From Acinetobacter calcoaceticus (lineage in GTDB: Bacteria > Pseudomonadota > Gammaproteobacteria > Pseudomonadales > Moraxellaceae), in NCBI RefSeq assembly GCF_900520355.1, contig NZ_LS999521.1:682001-746000 (forward strand): 64,000 nucleotides of DNA. Reading direction: 5' to 3'. The position numbers and the translations under genes were made by a program. The notes below the pieces were generated by a model. It saw only the letters and a list, made by a program, of their open reading frames with translations. It had not been told where the DNA came from and ran no database searches. Positions 1 through 9,300 of this stretch are shown piece after piece. Within the stretch, counting starts at the first letter, position 1; the number at the start of each line of letters is the position of its first letter.

Positions 1-561
1 TTTTATTCGTATTTGCCGTTTGGCATCCCCCAATAAATTCACATTACCGACACCTGAAACTGTTTTGAGTTGAGGCACGATACGTTTATCTACATACGAA
101 CTTAATTGAGCCAAACTCATGCTACTAGATTCAAATACAACTGACATGATTGGGCTAGAGGACGGGTCGTAGCGTTGTACAATCGGTGTATCAATTTCAT
201 CACGAAATTGAGCTGTAACGGGTGCAATTTTGTCACGAACATCTTGTGCTGCAAGAGCTGATGACGTATCGAGATTAAACTCTGCCACAATCATTGAAAA
301 GCCTTCACTTGAACGTGAAGTGATTTGTTTAATCCCTGATATTGTATTGATCTGATCTTCGAGTTTTTTTGTAATATCTGATTCGACAGCTTCAGGTGAA
401 GCACCAGCATATTGCGTAGTGACTACAACGAATGGGAAATCGATGTTCGGAAACTCTTCAACGGTCATCCGTTTCCAAGAGGCCAGCCCCAGTACCATTA
501 AGCTGATCATCATCATAATAGTAAAAACGGGGTATTTCACACTGATTCGAGTAAACCACAT
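1..561 (-). CDS. RND efflux transporter, N-terminal part (runs off the window)
   Basis: Inner-membrane proton-driven pump of the resistance-nodulation-division family (AcrB/MexB type), which exports drugs or other small molecules together with a periplasmic adaptor. Only the first 187 codons are present; a full protein is about 1,030 residues. The translation starts MWFTRISVKYPVFTIMMM, a typical first RND membrane helix, and continues into the porter domain with the pattern YAGASPEAVESDITKKLE and the segment following it. The start ATG lies 15 bases after the stop codon of the adaptor gene, so the two form an operon. The substrate cannot be told from this fragment. It is not obviously AdeB, AdeG or AdeJ. 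Confidence 0.9.
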   Translation of the reverse strand, partial: MWFTRISVKYPVFTIMMMISLMVLGLASWKRMTVEEFPNIDFPFVVVTTQYAGASPEAVESDITKKLEDQINTISGIKQITSRSSEGFSMIVAEFNLDTSSALAAQDVRDKIAPVTAQFRDEIDTPIVQRYDPSSSPIMSVVFESSSMSLAQLSSYVDKRIVPQLKTVSGVGNVNLLGDAKRQIRIK

Positions 562-576
562 ACGCTATTTGCTACC

Positions 577-1695
577 TTATTTATTTTTTTCGGTTGTAAC
601 CGTCACTTTTTTATTAATGTCGGAATCTTCAAATTGGATACGGCTCACCAGATCTGTGTTTTGTAAACCATCAACTAAAGCAATATTGTCGTTATAGCGC
701 TGTTCAATCACTCTAATTTTCACTTTTTGAATGGTGTGATTACGTATCACCCATACAAAAGGATCATGTTGCATATTTTGAATGCTGTCTAAAGGAATTG
801 TTTGGCCGTGCTGAGTGTCACTACGAAGAATATTTCCATTAATGAAAGCTCCTATGCTTAACGAATCAATTTTTTCTTTAGGAACTGCAAAAAATTCAAT
901 TTGTCGGCTGTTTTGATCTGCAACAGGTGAAATACGCGTAAGAGTCGCGTTTAATTGTTTAGAATTTCCCTGAATCTGATATTGAATGCTGCTACCCACT
1001 TTAAGAGCAGACTGTTGCTCAATTGGTAACTTGGCCTGTATTTCAAGTTGGTCTGGATTTACGATTTCAAACAGAGTCTGCCCAACTGATACAGTCTGAC
1101 CAGGTTCTACTTGTCGTTTAGTAATTACGCCTGAAATTGGACTGGTGATAATACCGTCTTGATCGGCCTTACGGGCAATATCAACATTAGCTTGTTGGGC
1201 TTTTACGCTTTCAAGTTGCCCTTTATAGTCAACCTGACTCTGTTCAAATTCGACACGAGCAATAAACCCTTGATTAAAAAGTCGTTGCTTTCGGTTCATT
1301 AAATTGCGTGCAAGTTCAGCTTGTGACTGAGCTGAGGCAAGGTTGGCGCGCGCTTGGGCTAATCGTGCAACATTGTCCTGATTATTCAATCTCACTAAAA
1401 CTTGGCCTTTTTGTACCTGCTGACCAACATTTGTAGTTACAGTGGTGGCAGTAGCACTTACTTGAGCCTGAATTGAACTTTGCTGAACCGCACGAATAGT
1501 ACCCGTAAATGCAGTTTGAGAGTCAAGTGCTCCCTCTTTAACAGCTATCAGGTCTTGAGGAATGAGTTCAATTTTTGCTGGAGCTGATGCTGTTGTTTTA
1601 TTTGTTTCTTGCTGATTACATGCAGCTAAAATCAAACATAAACTAATAATACTCAGTTTAAAAATAGTGGAAGGGGTGAGATGCATCTTGTGCAT
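577..1695 (-). CDS. RND efflux periplasmic adaptor (membrane fusion protein), lipoprotein
   Basis: Adaptor subunit that links an inner-membrane RND pump to an outer-membrane channel. The 372-residue protein begins with a lipoprotein signal ending in the lipobox LAAC (Cys about residue 26), so it should be anchored to the inner membrane. It then shows the usual HlyD/AcrA order: a beta-barrel strand, lipoyl half (VTTNVGQQVQKGQVLVRLN), a long alpha-hairpin rich in Q and A (about 108-175), the second lipoyl half (ITSPISGVITKRQVEPGQTV) and the beta-barrel and membrane-proximal domains. It is first in an operon with the RND pump gene. No outer-membrane factor gene is next to it, so TolC/AdeK-type proteins elsewhere may be used. 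A start three codons later is possible. Confidence 0.9.
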   Translation of the reverse strand: MHKMHLTPSTIFKLSIISLCLILAACNQQETNKTTASAPAKIELIPQDLIAVKEGALDSQTAFTGTIRAVQQSSIQAQVSATATTVTTNVGQQVQKGQVLVRLNNQDNVARLAQARANLASAQSQAELARNLMNRKQRLFNQGFIARVEFEQSQVDYKGQLESVKAQQANVDIARKADQDGIITSPISGVITKRQVEPGQTVSVGQTLFEIVNPDQLEIQAKLPIEQQSALKVGSSIQYQIQGNSKQLNATLTRISPVADQNSRQIEFFAVPKEKIDSLSIGAFINGNILRSDTQHGQTIPLDSIQNMQHDPFVWVIRNHTIQKVKIRVIEQRYNDNIALVDGLQNTDLVSRIQFEDSDINKKVTVTTEKNK

Positions 1696-1754
1696 ACAGC
1701 ATCGTCCTATAATTCAAATTTTATTTTGCCCCTATTCTTGATAAACCTTTACAG

Positions 1755-2390
1755 TTATTCAAGCTTTTTTAAACGTTCGATAATATTTTCATACTCGCTG
1801 TTGGTACGGTTGTAGGTCTTGGTAAGTGTTTCAATTGTTTGTTTGACCCTGTAAATATTATTTAGATTGTTTTCAATCAATATCTTATGGTGCTCAGGAA
1901 TAACTTCTCTCTTTCTGAAATATTCCATTTCTTGACGCTTAAATAAAATTTTGTCTTGTTGTAATTGGTCGAGTTGTTCCTGTTGATAGTTAATTTGCTT
2001 CTTTATGGCAAGTAATGTTTGATCTCTTTTAATCGTGGCTGTTTTACTATTGCTATAGGCTTTTTTTAATTTGATATCTAGTTCTCTATGCCGTGCTGAC
2101 AGTGCTCGTTGACTTGATTGATTTAAATCAGCCTCGGCATTATAAGAGCGATTTCTTTTAATCACTTGCATATTTCGATCTAGAACTTCATAACCATAAC
2201 GAATATGAGCAGGGGTGACTGATGTACTAATATTGGCTGTACCCTGTTGATCATAATAACGATACCAGACCACTTTAGAAGTATCGGCTAGAGCAAAAGT
2301 TGTTGAGAAACAGAGCAAACCGAAGGAAATAATACCTACAGATACAGACAAGCAGTTCCTATAAAAGGCATATTTCATCCGATTATTCAT
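1755..2390 (-). CDS. Secreted or membrane-anchored coiled-coil protein of unknown function
   Basis: The 211-residue protein has an N-terminal hydrophobic signal (about residues 14-36, ending near ALA). A short conserved-looking block with YRYYDQQG, TANISTSVTPAHIRYGYEVLD follows, which resembles DUF4124-type domains (inference). A long charged helix rich in K, Q and E then runs from about 90 to the end and should form a coiled coil. It lies between the efflux operon and the pil-chp operon and is transcribed away from pilG. The function is unknown; its position suggests, but does not show, a link to either neighbour. Confidence 0.75.
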   Translation of the reverse strand: MNNRMKYAFYRNCLSVSVGIISFGLLCFSTTFALADTSKVVWYRYYDQQGTANISTSVTPAHIRYGYEVLDRNMQVIKRNRSYNAEADLNQSSQRALSARHRELDIKLKKAYSNSKTATIKRDQTLLAIKKQINYQQEQLDQLQQDKILFKRQEMEYFRKREVIPEHHKILIENNLNNIYRVKQTIETLTKTYNRTNSEYENIIERLKKLE

Positions 2391-2675
2391 TGAAAATCCC
2401 CAAAAAAAGAAAGCTAAATCGCTTATTTTTAAATAATTAATCTTTATTATATTAGTTATTATTTAGCTGAATAAAAATATAGTCATTATAAAAAAATGAT
2501 AATTTTAATTAAAGTGTGATGAGGTTAAAAGTTATTGTTTATAAATGAGAAAGTAGACAGAAATGCCTCATTGAAAATAGACCGTGAGATATGTTAAAAA
2601 TACTTATAAATCTGTAAAAACAACTTTAAGTTAAATTGCATTTATATTTTATATTTATTGGGGATGGAAGATTAA

Positions 2676-3059
2676 ATGGAAGATGCATTCCAAAATCTGA
2701 AAGTAATGGTAATTGATGACTCAAAAACCATTCGCCGTACAGCAGAAACTCTATTACAGCGCGAAGGCTGTGAAGTGATTACGGCAGTGGATGGGTTTGA
2801 AGCTTTGTCCAAAATTGCAGAAGCAAATCCTGATATTATTTTTGTCGATATCATGATGCCTCGTTTAGATGGTTATCAAACTTGCGCTTTGATTAAAAAC
2901 TCTCAAAATTATCAGAACATTCCCGTTATCATGCTCTCTAGTAAAGATGGTTTATTTGATCAGGCAAAAGGGCGTGTGGTAGGTTCAGATGAGTATTTGA
3001 CGAAACCTTTTAGCAAAGATGAATTGTTAAACGCGATTCGTAATCATGTAAGTTCATAA
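2676..3059 (+). CDS. pilG: PilG, twitching-motility response regulator (single receiver domain)
   Basis: CheY-like receiver of the Pil-Chp chemosensory pathway, which controls type IV pilus extension and, in relatives, cAMP. It is a 127-residue stand-alone receiver domain: acidic pocket IDDSKT near residues 13-18, phospho-acceptor Asp in FVDIMMPRLDGYQ (about 60), and KPF with the conserved Lys near 110. There is no output domain. A GGGGATGGAAG stretch sits about 10 bases before the ATG. It is the first gene of pilG-pilH-pilI-pilJ-chpA, and the 285 bases upstream must hold the operon promoter. PilG of Pseudomonas is known to act on pilus extension; that role is inferred here. Confidence 0.95.
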   Translation: MEDAFQNLKVMVIDDSKTIRRTAETLLQREGCEVITAVDGFEALSKIAEANPDIIFVDIMMPRLDGYQTCALIKNSQNYQNIPVIMLSSKDGLFDQAKGRVVGSDEYLTKPFSKDELLNAIRNHVSS

Positions 3060-3082
3060 TTAAGTAATTTAAGGGCAAAGAA

Positions 3083-3445
3083 ATGACACGTATTCTCATT
3101 GTTGATGATTCACCAACAGAAACTTTTCGTTTTAAAGAAATTCTAACCAAGCATGGTTATGACGTACTTGAAGCATCTAATGGCGCAGATGGTGTAACTC
3201 TGGCAAAAGCAGAACAGCCTGACTTAGTGTTAATGGATGTTGTAATGCCAGGTGTAAATGGCTTCCAGGCAACCCGCCAGATCACCCGTGATGAAGATAC
3301 TAAGCATATTCCTGTGGTAATCGTGAGTACTAAAGATCAGGCAACTGACCGAGTATGGGGCAAGCGTCAAGGTGCAATCGACTATCTGATTAAACCTATC
3401 GAAGAAAAGCAATTGATTGATGTAATTAAACAATTTCTAAAGTAA
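3083..3445 (+). CDS. pilH: PilH, twitching-motility response regulator (single receiver domain)
   Basis: Second CheY-like protein of the Pil-Chp system. In Pseudomonas PilH counteracts PilG and promotes pilus retraction; this is family knowledge. The 120-residue protein is one receiver domain with VDDSPTE near residues 7-13, phospho-acceptor Asp in LMDVVMPGVNGFQ (about 52) and the conserved Lys in IKPIEEKQ (about 104). It starts 23 bases after pilG with a clear AAGGGCAAAG ribosome site, so the two are co-transcribed. Confidence 0.95.
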   Translation: MTRILIVDDSPTETFRFKEILTKHGYDVLEASNGADGVTLAKAEQPDLVLMDVVMPGVNGFQATRQITRDEDTKHIPVVIVSTKDQATDRVWGKRQGAIDYLIKPIEEKQLIDVIKQFLK

Positions 3446-3504
3446 CTCATCCATCCATAAAAACATAAATAACGGGGTTATATGCCCGTTTTATAGGATA
3501 GAGT

Positions 3505-4041
3505 ATGGCAGCGAATGGATTTATCGAGTTACTTCGTTTGTCTAAACGGGGTAATAAGAATTACGCTTCAGTTCAAAATGAAGCACAGCGATGGTCAGGG
3601 ATTGCTTTTGAAATGAGAGGGCAATACTTCGTCGCACCACTTGGGGAAGTGTCAGAAGTTATCTATCCACCGAAATATACGCCAGTTCCAAATGCTCAAA
3701 GTTGGGTGAAAGGTTTGGCAAACATTCGGGGAAGGTTACTTTCGGTTTCTGATTTGGCTCATTTTATTTCAGGGCAACGAAGCACATTTTCGTCTGCCCA
3801 AAAAGTGTTATGTATTAGCCATCACGACCAGTATGTGGGGTTGGTTGTGGATCAGGTCTTGGGGATTCAGCACTTTAATAAAAAAAGTTTTTTTTCTCAA
3901 AGCTTAGACCTAGAGGAAAATCTAAAAGATTATTGCCAAGGTTATTTCCATCAACATAACCAGCATTGGCATGTCTTTTTATTTAGTCGGTTATTGCAAA
4001 ACCCACATTACATGAATGCATCGACAAAATTTATAAACTAA
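3505..4041 (+). CDS. pilI: PilI, CheW-like coupling protein
   Basis: Scaffold that couples the receptor PilJ to the histidine kinase ChpA. The 178-residue protein carries a CheW domain: FEMRGQYFVAPLGEVSEVIYPP (about 35-55) followed by WVKGLANIRGRLLSVSDL (about 73-90), which is the CheW pattern of strand, helix and G-x-x-N-x-R-G. No membrane segment is seen. It lies between pilH and pilJ with a 59-base gap on one side and a 42-base gap on the other, in the canonical gene order. Confidence 0.93.
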   Translation: MAANGFIELLRLSKRGNKNYASVQNEAQRWSGIAFEMRGQYFVAPLGEVSEVIYPPKYTPVPNAQSWVKGLANIRGRLLSVSDLAHFISGQRSTFSSAQKVLCISHHDQYVGLVVDQVLGIQHFNKKSFFSQSLDLEENLKDYCQGYFHQHNQHWHVFLFSRLLQNPHYMNASTKFIN

Positions 4042-4083
4042 TTTTTACGCTGTGAAAAACAGAGTATTTTCTGGGGAAAAGCT

Positions 4084-6165
4084 ATGGGCTTTAAGCTTAA
4101 AAAGAAAGGCGGCAATCGTGTTGCGTCCGAAAAGTCGGGTCTCAATTTTATTGCAAAAATCCAGTCGGAAATTGAGCAATACGCCAGTTTATTTGGGGAA
4201 AGTGAAAAGTCCAAGCCTGTCCTTTATGTAGCGTTGTTATGTTTAGTATTTGCTTTAACTTCGCTCGTTTATTTATTTTATAGCGTACCTCGACATAACC
4301 AGTTAACACGTAGTTTGGGTGAGTTACGTTTATTGTCACAAACGATTTCTAGACAGGCTACAGAAGCAACGGCTTCTGGATCACCTAAAGCTATGAAAGA
4401 GTTAGCTGAATCGAATCAGCTTTTTGCAAAAAATATGAAAGATGTTGAAAATATTCATGGTACATCTTCAAAAGAATACAAAAAGGTTGCGGTTCTGTGG
4501 AAAGCTTTGTCTTATGACATTAACTTGATCTCGTCACATCAGGACGTAATTAATCAGCTATATAACATGAATATCTCGATTAGTGATTCTATTCCTGAGA
4601 TTCAGGCTGAATATAACTTGATGGTTGATAAGATGGTTCGCGAAAAAGCACCAAGTAATCAGGTGATTATTGCAAAGAACCAGGTATTTATTGCAGAACG
4701 TATTTTACGTTCTATTAACACCGTTTTGGTGGGTACCGAAAACTCTCAAACCTCAGCACATGACTTTGGTGTCGATATTGAGACATTTGGTGTGTATTTA
4801 AATGCACAGCTAAACGGAAATGCTGAATTGGGTGTTGCTAGAGTTGAGTCTCCAGAAGTACGTGAATCTTTGGAAGGGATTAAATCTGAATATGATAACG
4901 TTTTAAAATCTGCAGCGGCATCAGTTCTTAAACATACAGATCAGATTGTAAACGTACGTCAGTCATCCGGTGAGATCCTCTCGGAATCTGATGAAATGTT
5001 ATCTGTATTGGGCGATCTTTCTGAGCAAACACAGTATGGATGGAAAGCCTTTGCTTTAGTGGCAGTCCTTACATTATCCCTTCTTGGCTTAATTAGCTCA
5101 GTCTTAAAGCTTTTATCACTTCGTAGTAAAGCAGATAAACAACGCGTAGCTACCTTGCAAGAAGAATATGACCGTAACCAAAACGCAATTTTACGTTTAC
5201 TGGATGAAATCGCCGACTTGGCAGATGGTGACTTGCGTTCATATGCAACGGTATCTGAGGACTTTACTGGAGCGATTGCCGACTCGATTAACTTCGCGAT
5301 TGACCAATTACGTGATCTTGTATCCCGAATTCATGAAACTTCTCAGGAAGTTGCTCGCTATACGCAAGATACGCAAAGTATTACTAACCAATTGGCAGAA
5401 GCATCAGAGCATCAGGCACAAGAAATTGCCGGTGCATCAACCGCAATGAATGAAATGGCGCAATCAATTGACCAAGTATCTTCAAATGCATCTGAATCTA
5501 CCGAAGTAGCAGAACGTTCGGTACAAATTGCTTCTAATGGAGCACAAGTGGTAAACCGTTCAATTGAAGGTATGGACACGATTCGTGAACAGATTCAGGA
5601 AACCTCTAAACGTATTAAGCGTTTGGGTGAGTCTTCACAAGAAATTGGTAACATCGTATCGCTAATTAATGACATTGCGGACCAAACAAACATTCTTGCA
5701 TTAAATGCAGCAATCCAAGCATCTATGGCAGGTGAAGCAGGACGTGGGTTTGCCGTAGTTGCAGATGAAGTACAGCGTCTTGCGGAACGTTCAGCATCGG
5801 CAACTAAACAGATCGAAACTCTGGTTAAAACAATTCAGACCGATACGAATGAAGCTGTTATTTCAATGGAACAAACAACAACTGAGGTTGTGCGCGGAGC
5901 GAACTTGGCAAAAGATGCGGGTATTGCTTTGGATGAGATTCAAAAAGTATCTGGTGACTTGGCAAACCTAATGGCCAGCATTTCTGATGCAGCAAAACTT
6001 CAGTCTGCATCTGCAAGTCACATTGCGACAACCATGACCGTCGTACAAGAAATTACTTCGCAAACGACCACTGCAACATTCGATACAGCGCGTTCTGTTT
6101 CTGAATTAGCAAATATGGCAGAGTCATTACGTGAATCGGTAACGGACTTTAAATTACCTGATTAA
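4084..6165 (+). CDS. pilJ: PilJ, methyl-accepting chemoreceptor of the pilus pathway
   Basis: Membrane receptor that signals surface or pilus cues to ChpA. In the 693-residue protein the first membrane helix is at about 47-68 ([19 protein letters not shown]), then a long alpha-helical periplasmic sensor domain (about 75-320) of the PilJ type, a second membrane helix at about 322-345, a HAMP-like linker, and a cytoplasmic coiled-coil signalling region. The receptor hairpin tip is recognisable around residues 525-565 ([21 protein letters not shown], then [17 protein letters not shown]). It is the single receptor of the operon. No CheR/CheB methylation genes (pilK, chpB) are in the window. Confidence 0.95.
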   Translation: MGFKLKKKGGNRVASEKSGLNFIAKIQSEIEQYASLFGESEKSKPVLYVALLCLVFALTSLVYLFYSVPRHNQLTRSLGELRLLSQTISRQATEATASGSPKAMKELAESNQLFAKNMKDVENIHGTSSKEYKKVAVLWKALSYDINLISSHQDVINQLYNMNISISDSIPEIQAEYNLMVDKMVREKAPSNQVIIAKNQVFIAERILRSINTVLVGTENSQTSAHDFGVDIETFGVYLNAQLNGNAELGVARVESPEVRESLEGIKSEYDNVLKSAAASVLKHTDQIVNVRQSSGEILSESDEMLSVLGDLSEQTQYGWKAFALVAVLTLSLLGLISSVLKLLSLRSKADKQRVATLQEEYDRNQNAILRLLDEIADLADGDLRSYATVSEDFTGAIADSINFAIDQLRDLVSRIHETSQEVARYTQDTQSITNQLAEASEHQAQEIAGASTAMNEMAQSIDQVSSNASESTEVAERSVQIASNGAQVVNRSIEGMDTIREQIQETSKRIKRLGESSQEIGNIVSLINDIADQTNILALNAAIQASMAGEAGRGFAVVADEVQRLAERSASATKQIETLVKTIQTDTNEAVISMEQTTTEVVRGANLAKDAGIALDEIQKVSGDLANLMASISDAAKLQSASASHIATTMTVVQEITSQTTTATFDTARSVSELANMAESLRESVTDFKLPD

Positions 6166-6313
6166 ATTGGGGATGAGAATAGCTGTTTCTATAATCGCTA
6201 TTCTTCTAAAAAGTATTAACAACATCAGATAAATATTGGGGACACAGCTATTTATCTGATGTTGACTCTGTCGTTTTTCTCCATTTAGGAGATAAGCAAA
6301 AGAAGCCTTTGCT

Positions 6314-9300
6314 ATGAAAGAAATATTAAAAACTTTAACTGAAGCAATGATGCTACCGGAAGATAGCTATTCTCAACAAGATGCCGAATTTCTTGAAATC
6401 TTCGTTGAAGAAATTGAAGAAATTTTTGTTGAATTGCAATCTTCGATTCATGAATGGATGCAATCTAGAAATGTTGCTACGCTGACTGAAATCCGTCGCC
6501 ATTTTCATACCTTGAAAGGTTCTGGGCGAATGATTGGAGCTAAATCCTCCGCAGAGCTTGCTTGGACTGTAGAAGATACGCTTAATCGGGTAATCAATGA
6601 GAGTCTCAGATTAACTCCTAACATCCAACAATATGTTCAGTTGGTATTTAAATTCTATTTCTTTAAATTAGTAGATGACTTTAAATCTAGAAAGGAACAT
6701 GCAGTAGATTTTAGACCTCTAATTTTATTGGGACAACAATTACAACAACAGCAAAGTTTAGAGCCTGCTTTAGAAGAACTTTTATTATTGTGGGATACTC
6801 TTACTGCGGAAACGAAAACTGGTTTAGAGGTAAATGATTTAGAACCGGAATCAGATAATTTAATTCTAGAAACCGCTATAGAAAGTGAACATAACCTTGC
6901 TGAAACCTTAGTTTTATTTATGGAAGAAGCGGAAGAACACTTAGCGACTATCGATCAGTTTTTAGAACAAGAAATACATCAGCACGAGAGTTACAATGCG
7001 CTCATCCGTGCATTACATACGTTGCGCGGTAGCTCGGCAATGGCTCAGGTAGAGGCAATTTTTGATGCCAGTACCAAGGTTGAGCATTTATTCAAAATCC
7101 TATTACAAGAAGAGCTATCTTCTCATTCAAAAGAGATCGTGCTACTCCGTGATTACCGTCAGTTTATTCGAAATTGTTTAGATTTATTAGCTGCGCATTA
7201 CTCTAATGAGCAATTAGACTCTAACCTGAAACAATTCAATCAGGTTTGGGATGCTTATATGGAGCAGCATGGGGAGCATTCGAGCCCACTCACGCCTCCA
7301 CATGGTCTAGTATCTCAGCTGTTACAGCTTGATGTTTCAGAATTACTTGATGCAGAGTTAGATTTTGAGAAAGGAATTCGTTCTGAGTTTCCTCACTATC
7401 TTGAGCGTTTAAGTGAACAAGCTGATTTGTTATTGCAACATACCCAGTCTCAGGCAATGGTTGGTTTATATGAATACACTAACCAGCTGAAAGATAGCTA
7501 TGACATGTTGCTTGATCGACCTGATTTATTACAATCAGATTATGTTTTTGAAATTTATCAAAAAGCACATCAACAATTAATTCAGTTATTTGATGCATTA
7601 GCTGCGGGTCAAAGAGTTAGTATTATTGAGCAACACCAAAATATTTTGGAAGAGCTAAAACTATATACCCAGCATATTCCAAGTCTTAATTCTGAACTAT
7701 TAGACATTCATCAAGGAGTTGTTGAGTCGCTATTTAGTGTTGATGTAGAACAAACAGCAAATGAATCTTCGGCATCTATCGAAAGTGTATTAACTGATCA
7801 TGTAGCAATGAGCCAGAGTGTACATTTAGATCGCCAGTTCATGTCTACTGAGCACGTAAACCGTTATTTTGATCCAGAACTGTTAGATATTTTTCTTGAA
7901 GAAGCCGATGAGTTGCTTGAAGGAATGGATACAGATCTTAATATTTGGGTTAATGACCAAGAGAACTTTGCTGCGCTTAATAATCTGATGCGCTATTTGC
8001 ATACCTTAAAAGGTGGGGCAAATATGATTCAGGCAAATTATATTGGTTTAATTGCACATGAATTAGAAAGTATTTATGAGCGTATAATTCAAAGACAGTT
8101 AGTTACTTCATCTGCTCTCATTGATTTTATTCGTCTAGTTCAAGATGATTTAGCCGATCGTCTACAAATAGTACGTGAACAGCACTTAGATTATGCTGCT
8201 TCTCATACTATTCAAGCACTTAAGAGTGCGGGTACGGTATATAATTTACTTGGGTTTGCTGTTAAAGAGATGCAAGCAGAGTCTGAAACTGATGTTATAT
8301 CGGAATCAAGTTTTGAAGTATTACAACAAGAAGCTATACACAATACTGCGTTAAATCTCGATGAGTTAACTTCGAATTTTGAGCAGATTGTTGAGTCTAA
8401 TATTAGACTTGTTGAACACACAGAATTACAAGTTTTTGATGCAGAAGGCTATACAGATAATATTCAAGATCAGGATATTGACTCTGTTGTCGAGCAGACA
8501 TTTATGGAGGAAGCGGCCGAACTGTTAGAGATGGCCGATCACCTATTAAAGCAGTGGTTTGAGCAGCGTACCAATCGTAGTATCTTGCTTCAGCTACAAA
8601 GAGCAGTGCACAGCTTGAAGGGTGGTTCCCGTATGGTGGGACTTGAAACCGTACAAGCGATTGCTTATCAACTTGAAAACGCTTTTGAAAAATTTGCGCT
8701 TTATCATTTTAGCTCAAATATTTATGACAACTTGCTAGAGAGTGCGATTGTTTGGTTAAAAGAGGCAATTTTCAAGCAAAATTATCAACATTTTGACGGT
8801 TTACAACAAAGTTTAGAAAATATTCAGTTTATTGAAACTGCAATACAAATTCCAAGTAAGTTGACCAGAACTGATTTATTTAGTACTGAACCTGTAATGA
8901 GCTTTGTGCAAGGTGATGGTGCAGAACCGCCGCCAATGATGGGGGCATGGGAACAAGCACAGCATCTTGAACAAAATAATGAGATGATCCGGGTTTCGGC
9001 AGATTTAATTGAGAAAATGATTGATTTGTCTGGTGAAAATTCGATTAACCGTTCACGAATTGAAATGGATCTCAGTCAATTTGGTCATACGCTCGTGGAA
9101 ATGGAATTAGCCATTCAACGACTAGCAGACCAGTTACGTCGAATGGAAGGCGAATTAGAAAGTCAGATTATTGCAAAACACGGTATTGAGCACTCTCGTT
9201 ATACAGAATTTGATCCTCTAGAAATGGACCAATATTCTTCATTGAATCAATTATCGAAATCACTTGCCGAATCTGCATCGGATTTAGTGGATTTCAAAAA

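Noticed and set aside
577..1695. Naming the RND pair as AdeAB, AdeFG or ArpAB
   Set aside because: The pump gene is only partly present, and the adaptor alone does not let me choose a named system safely.
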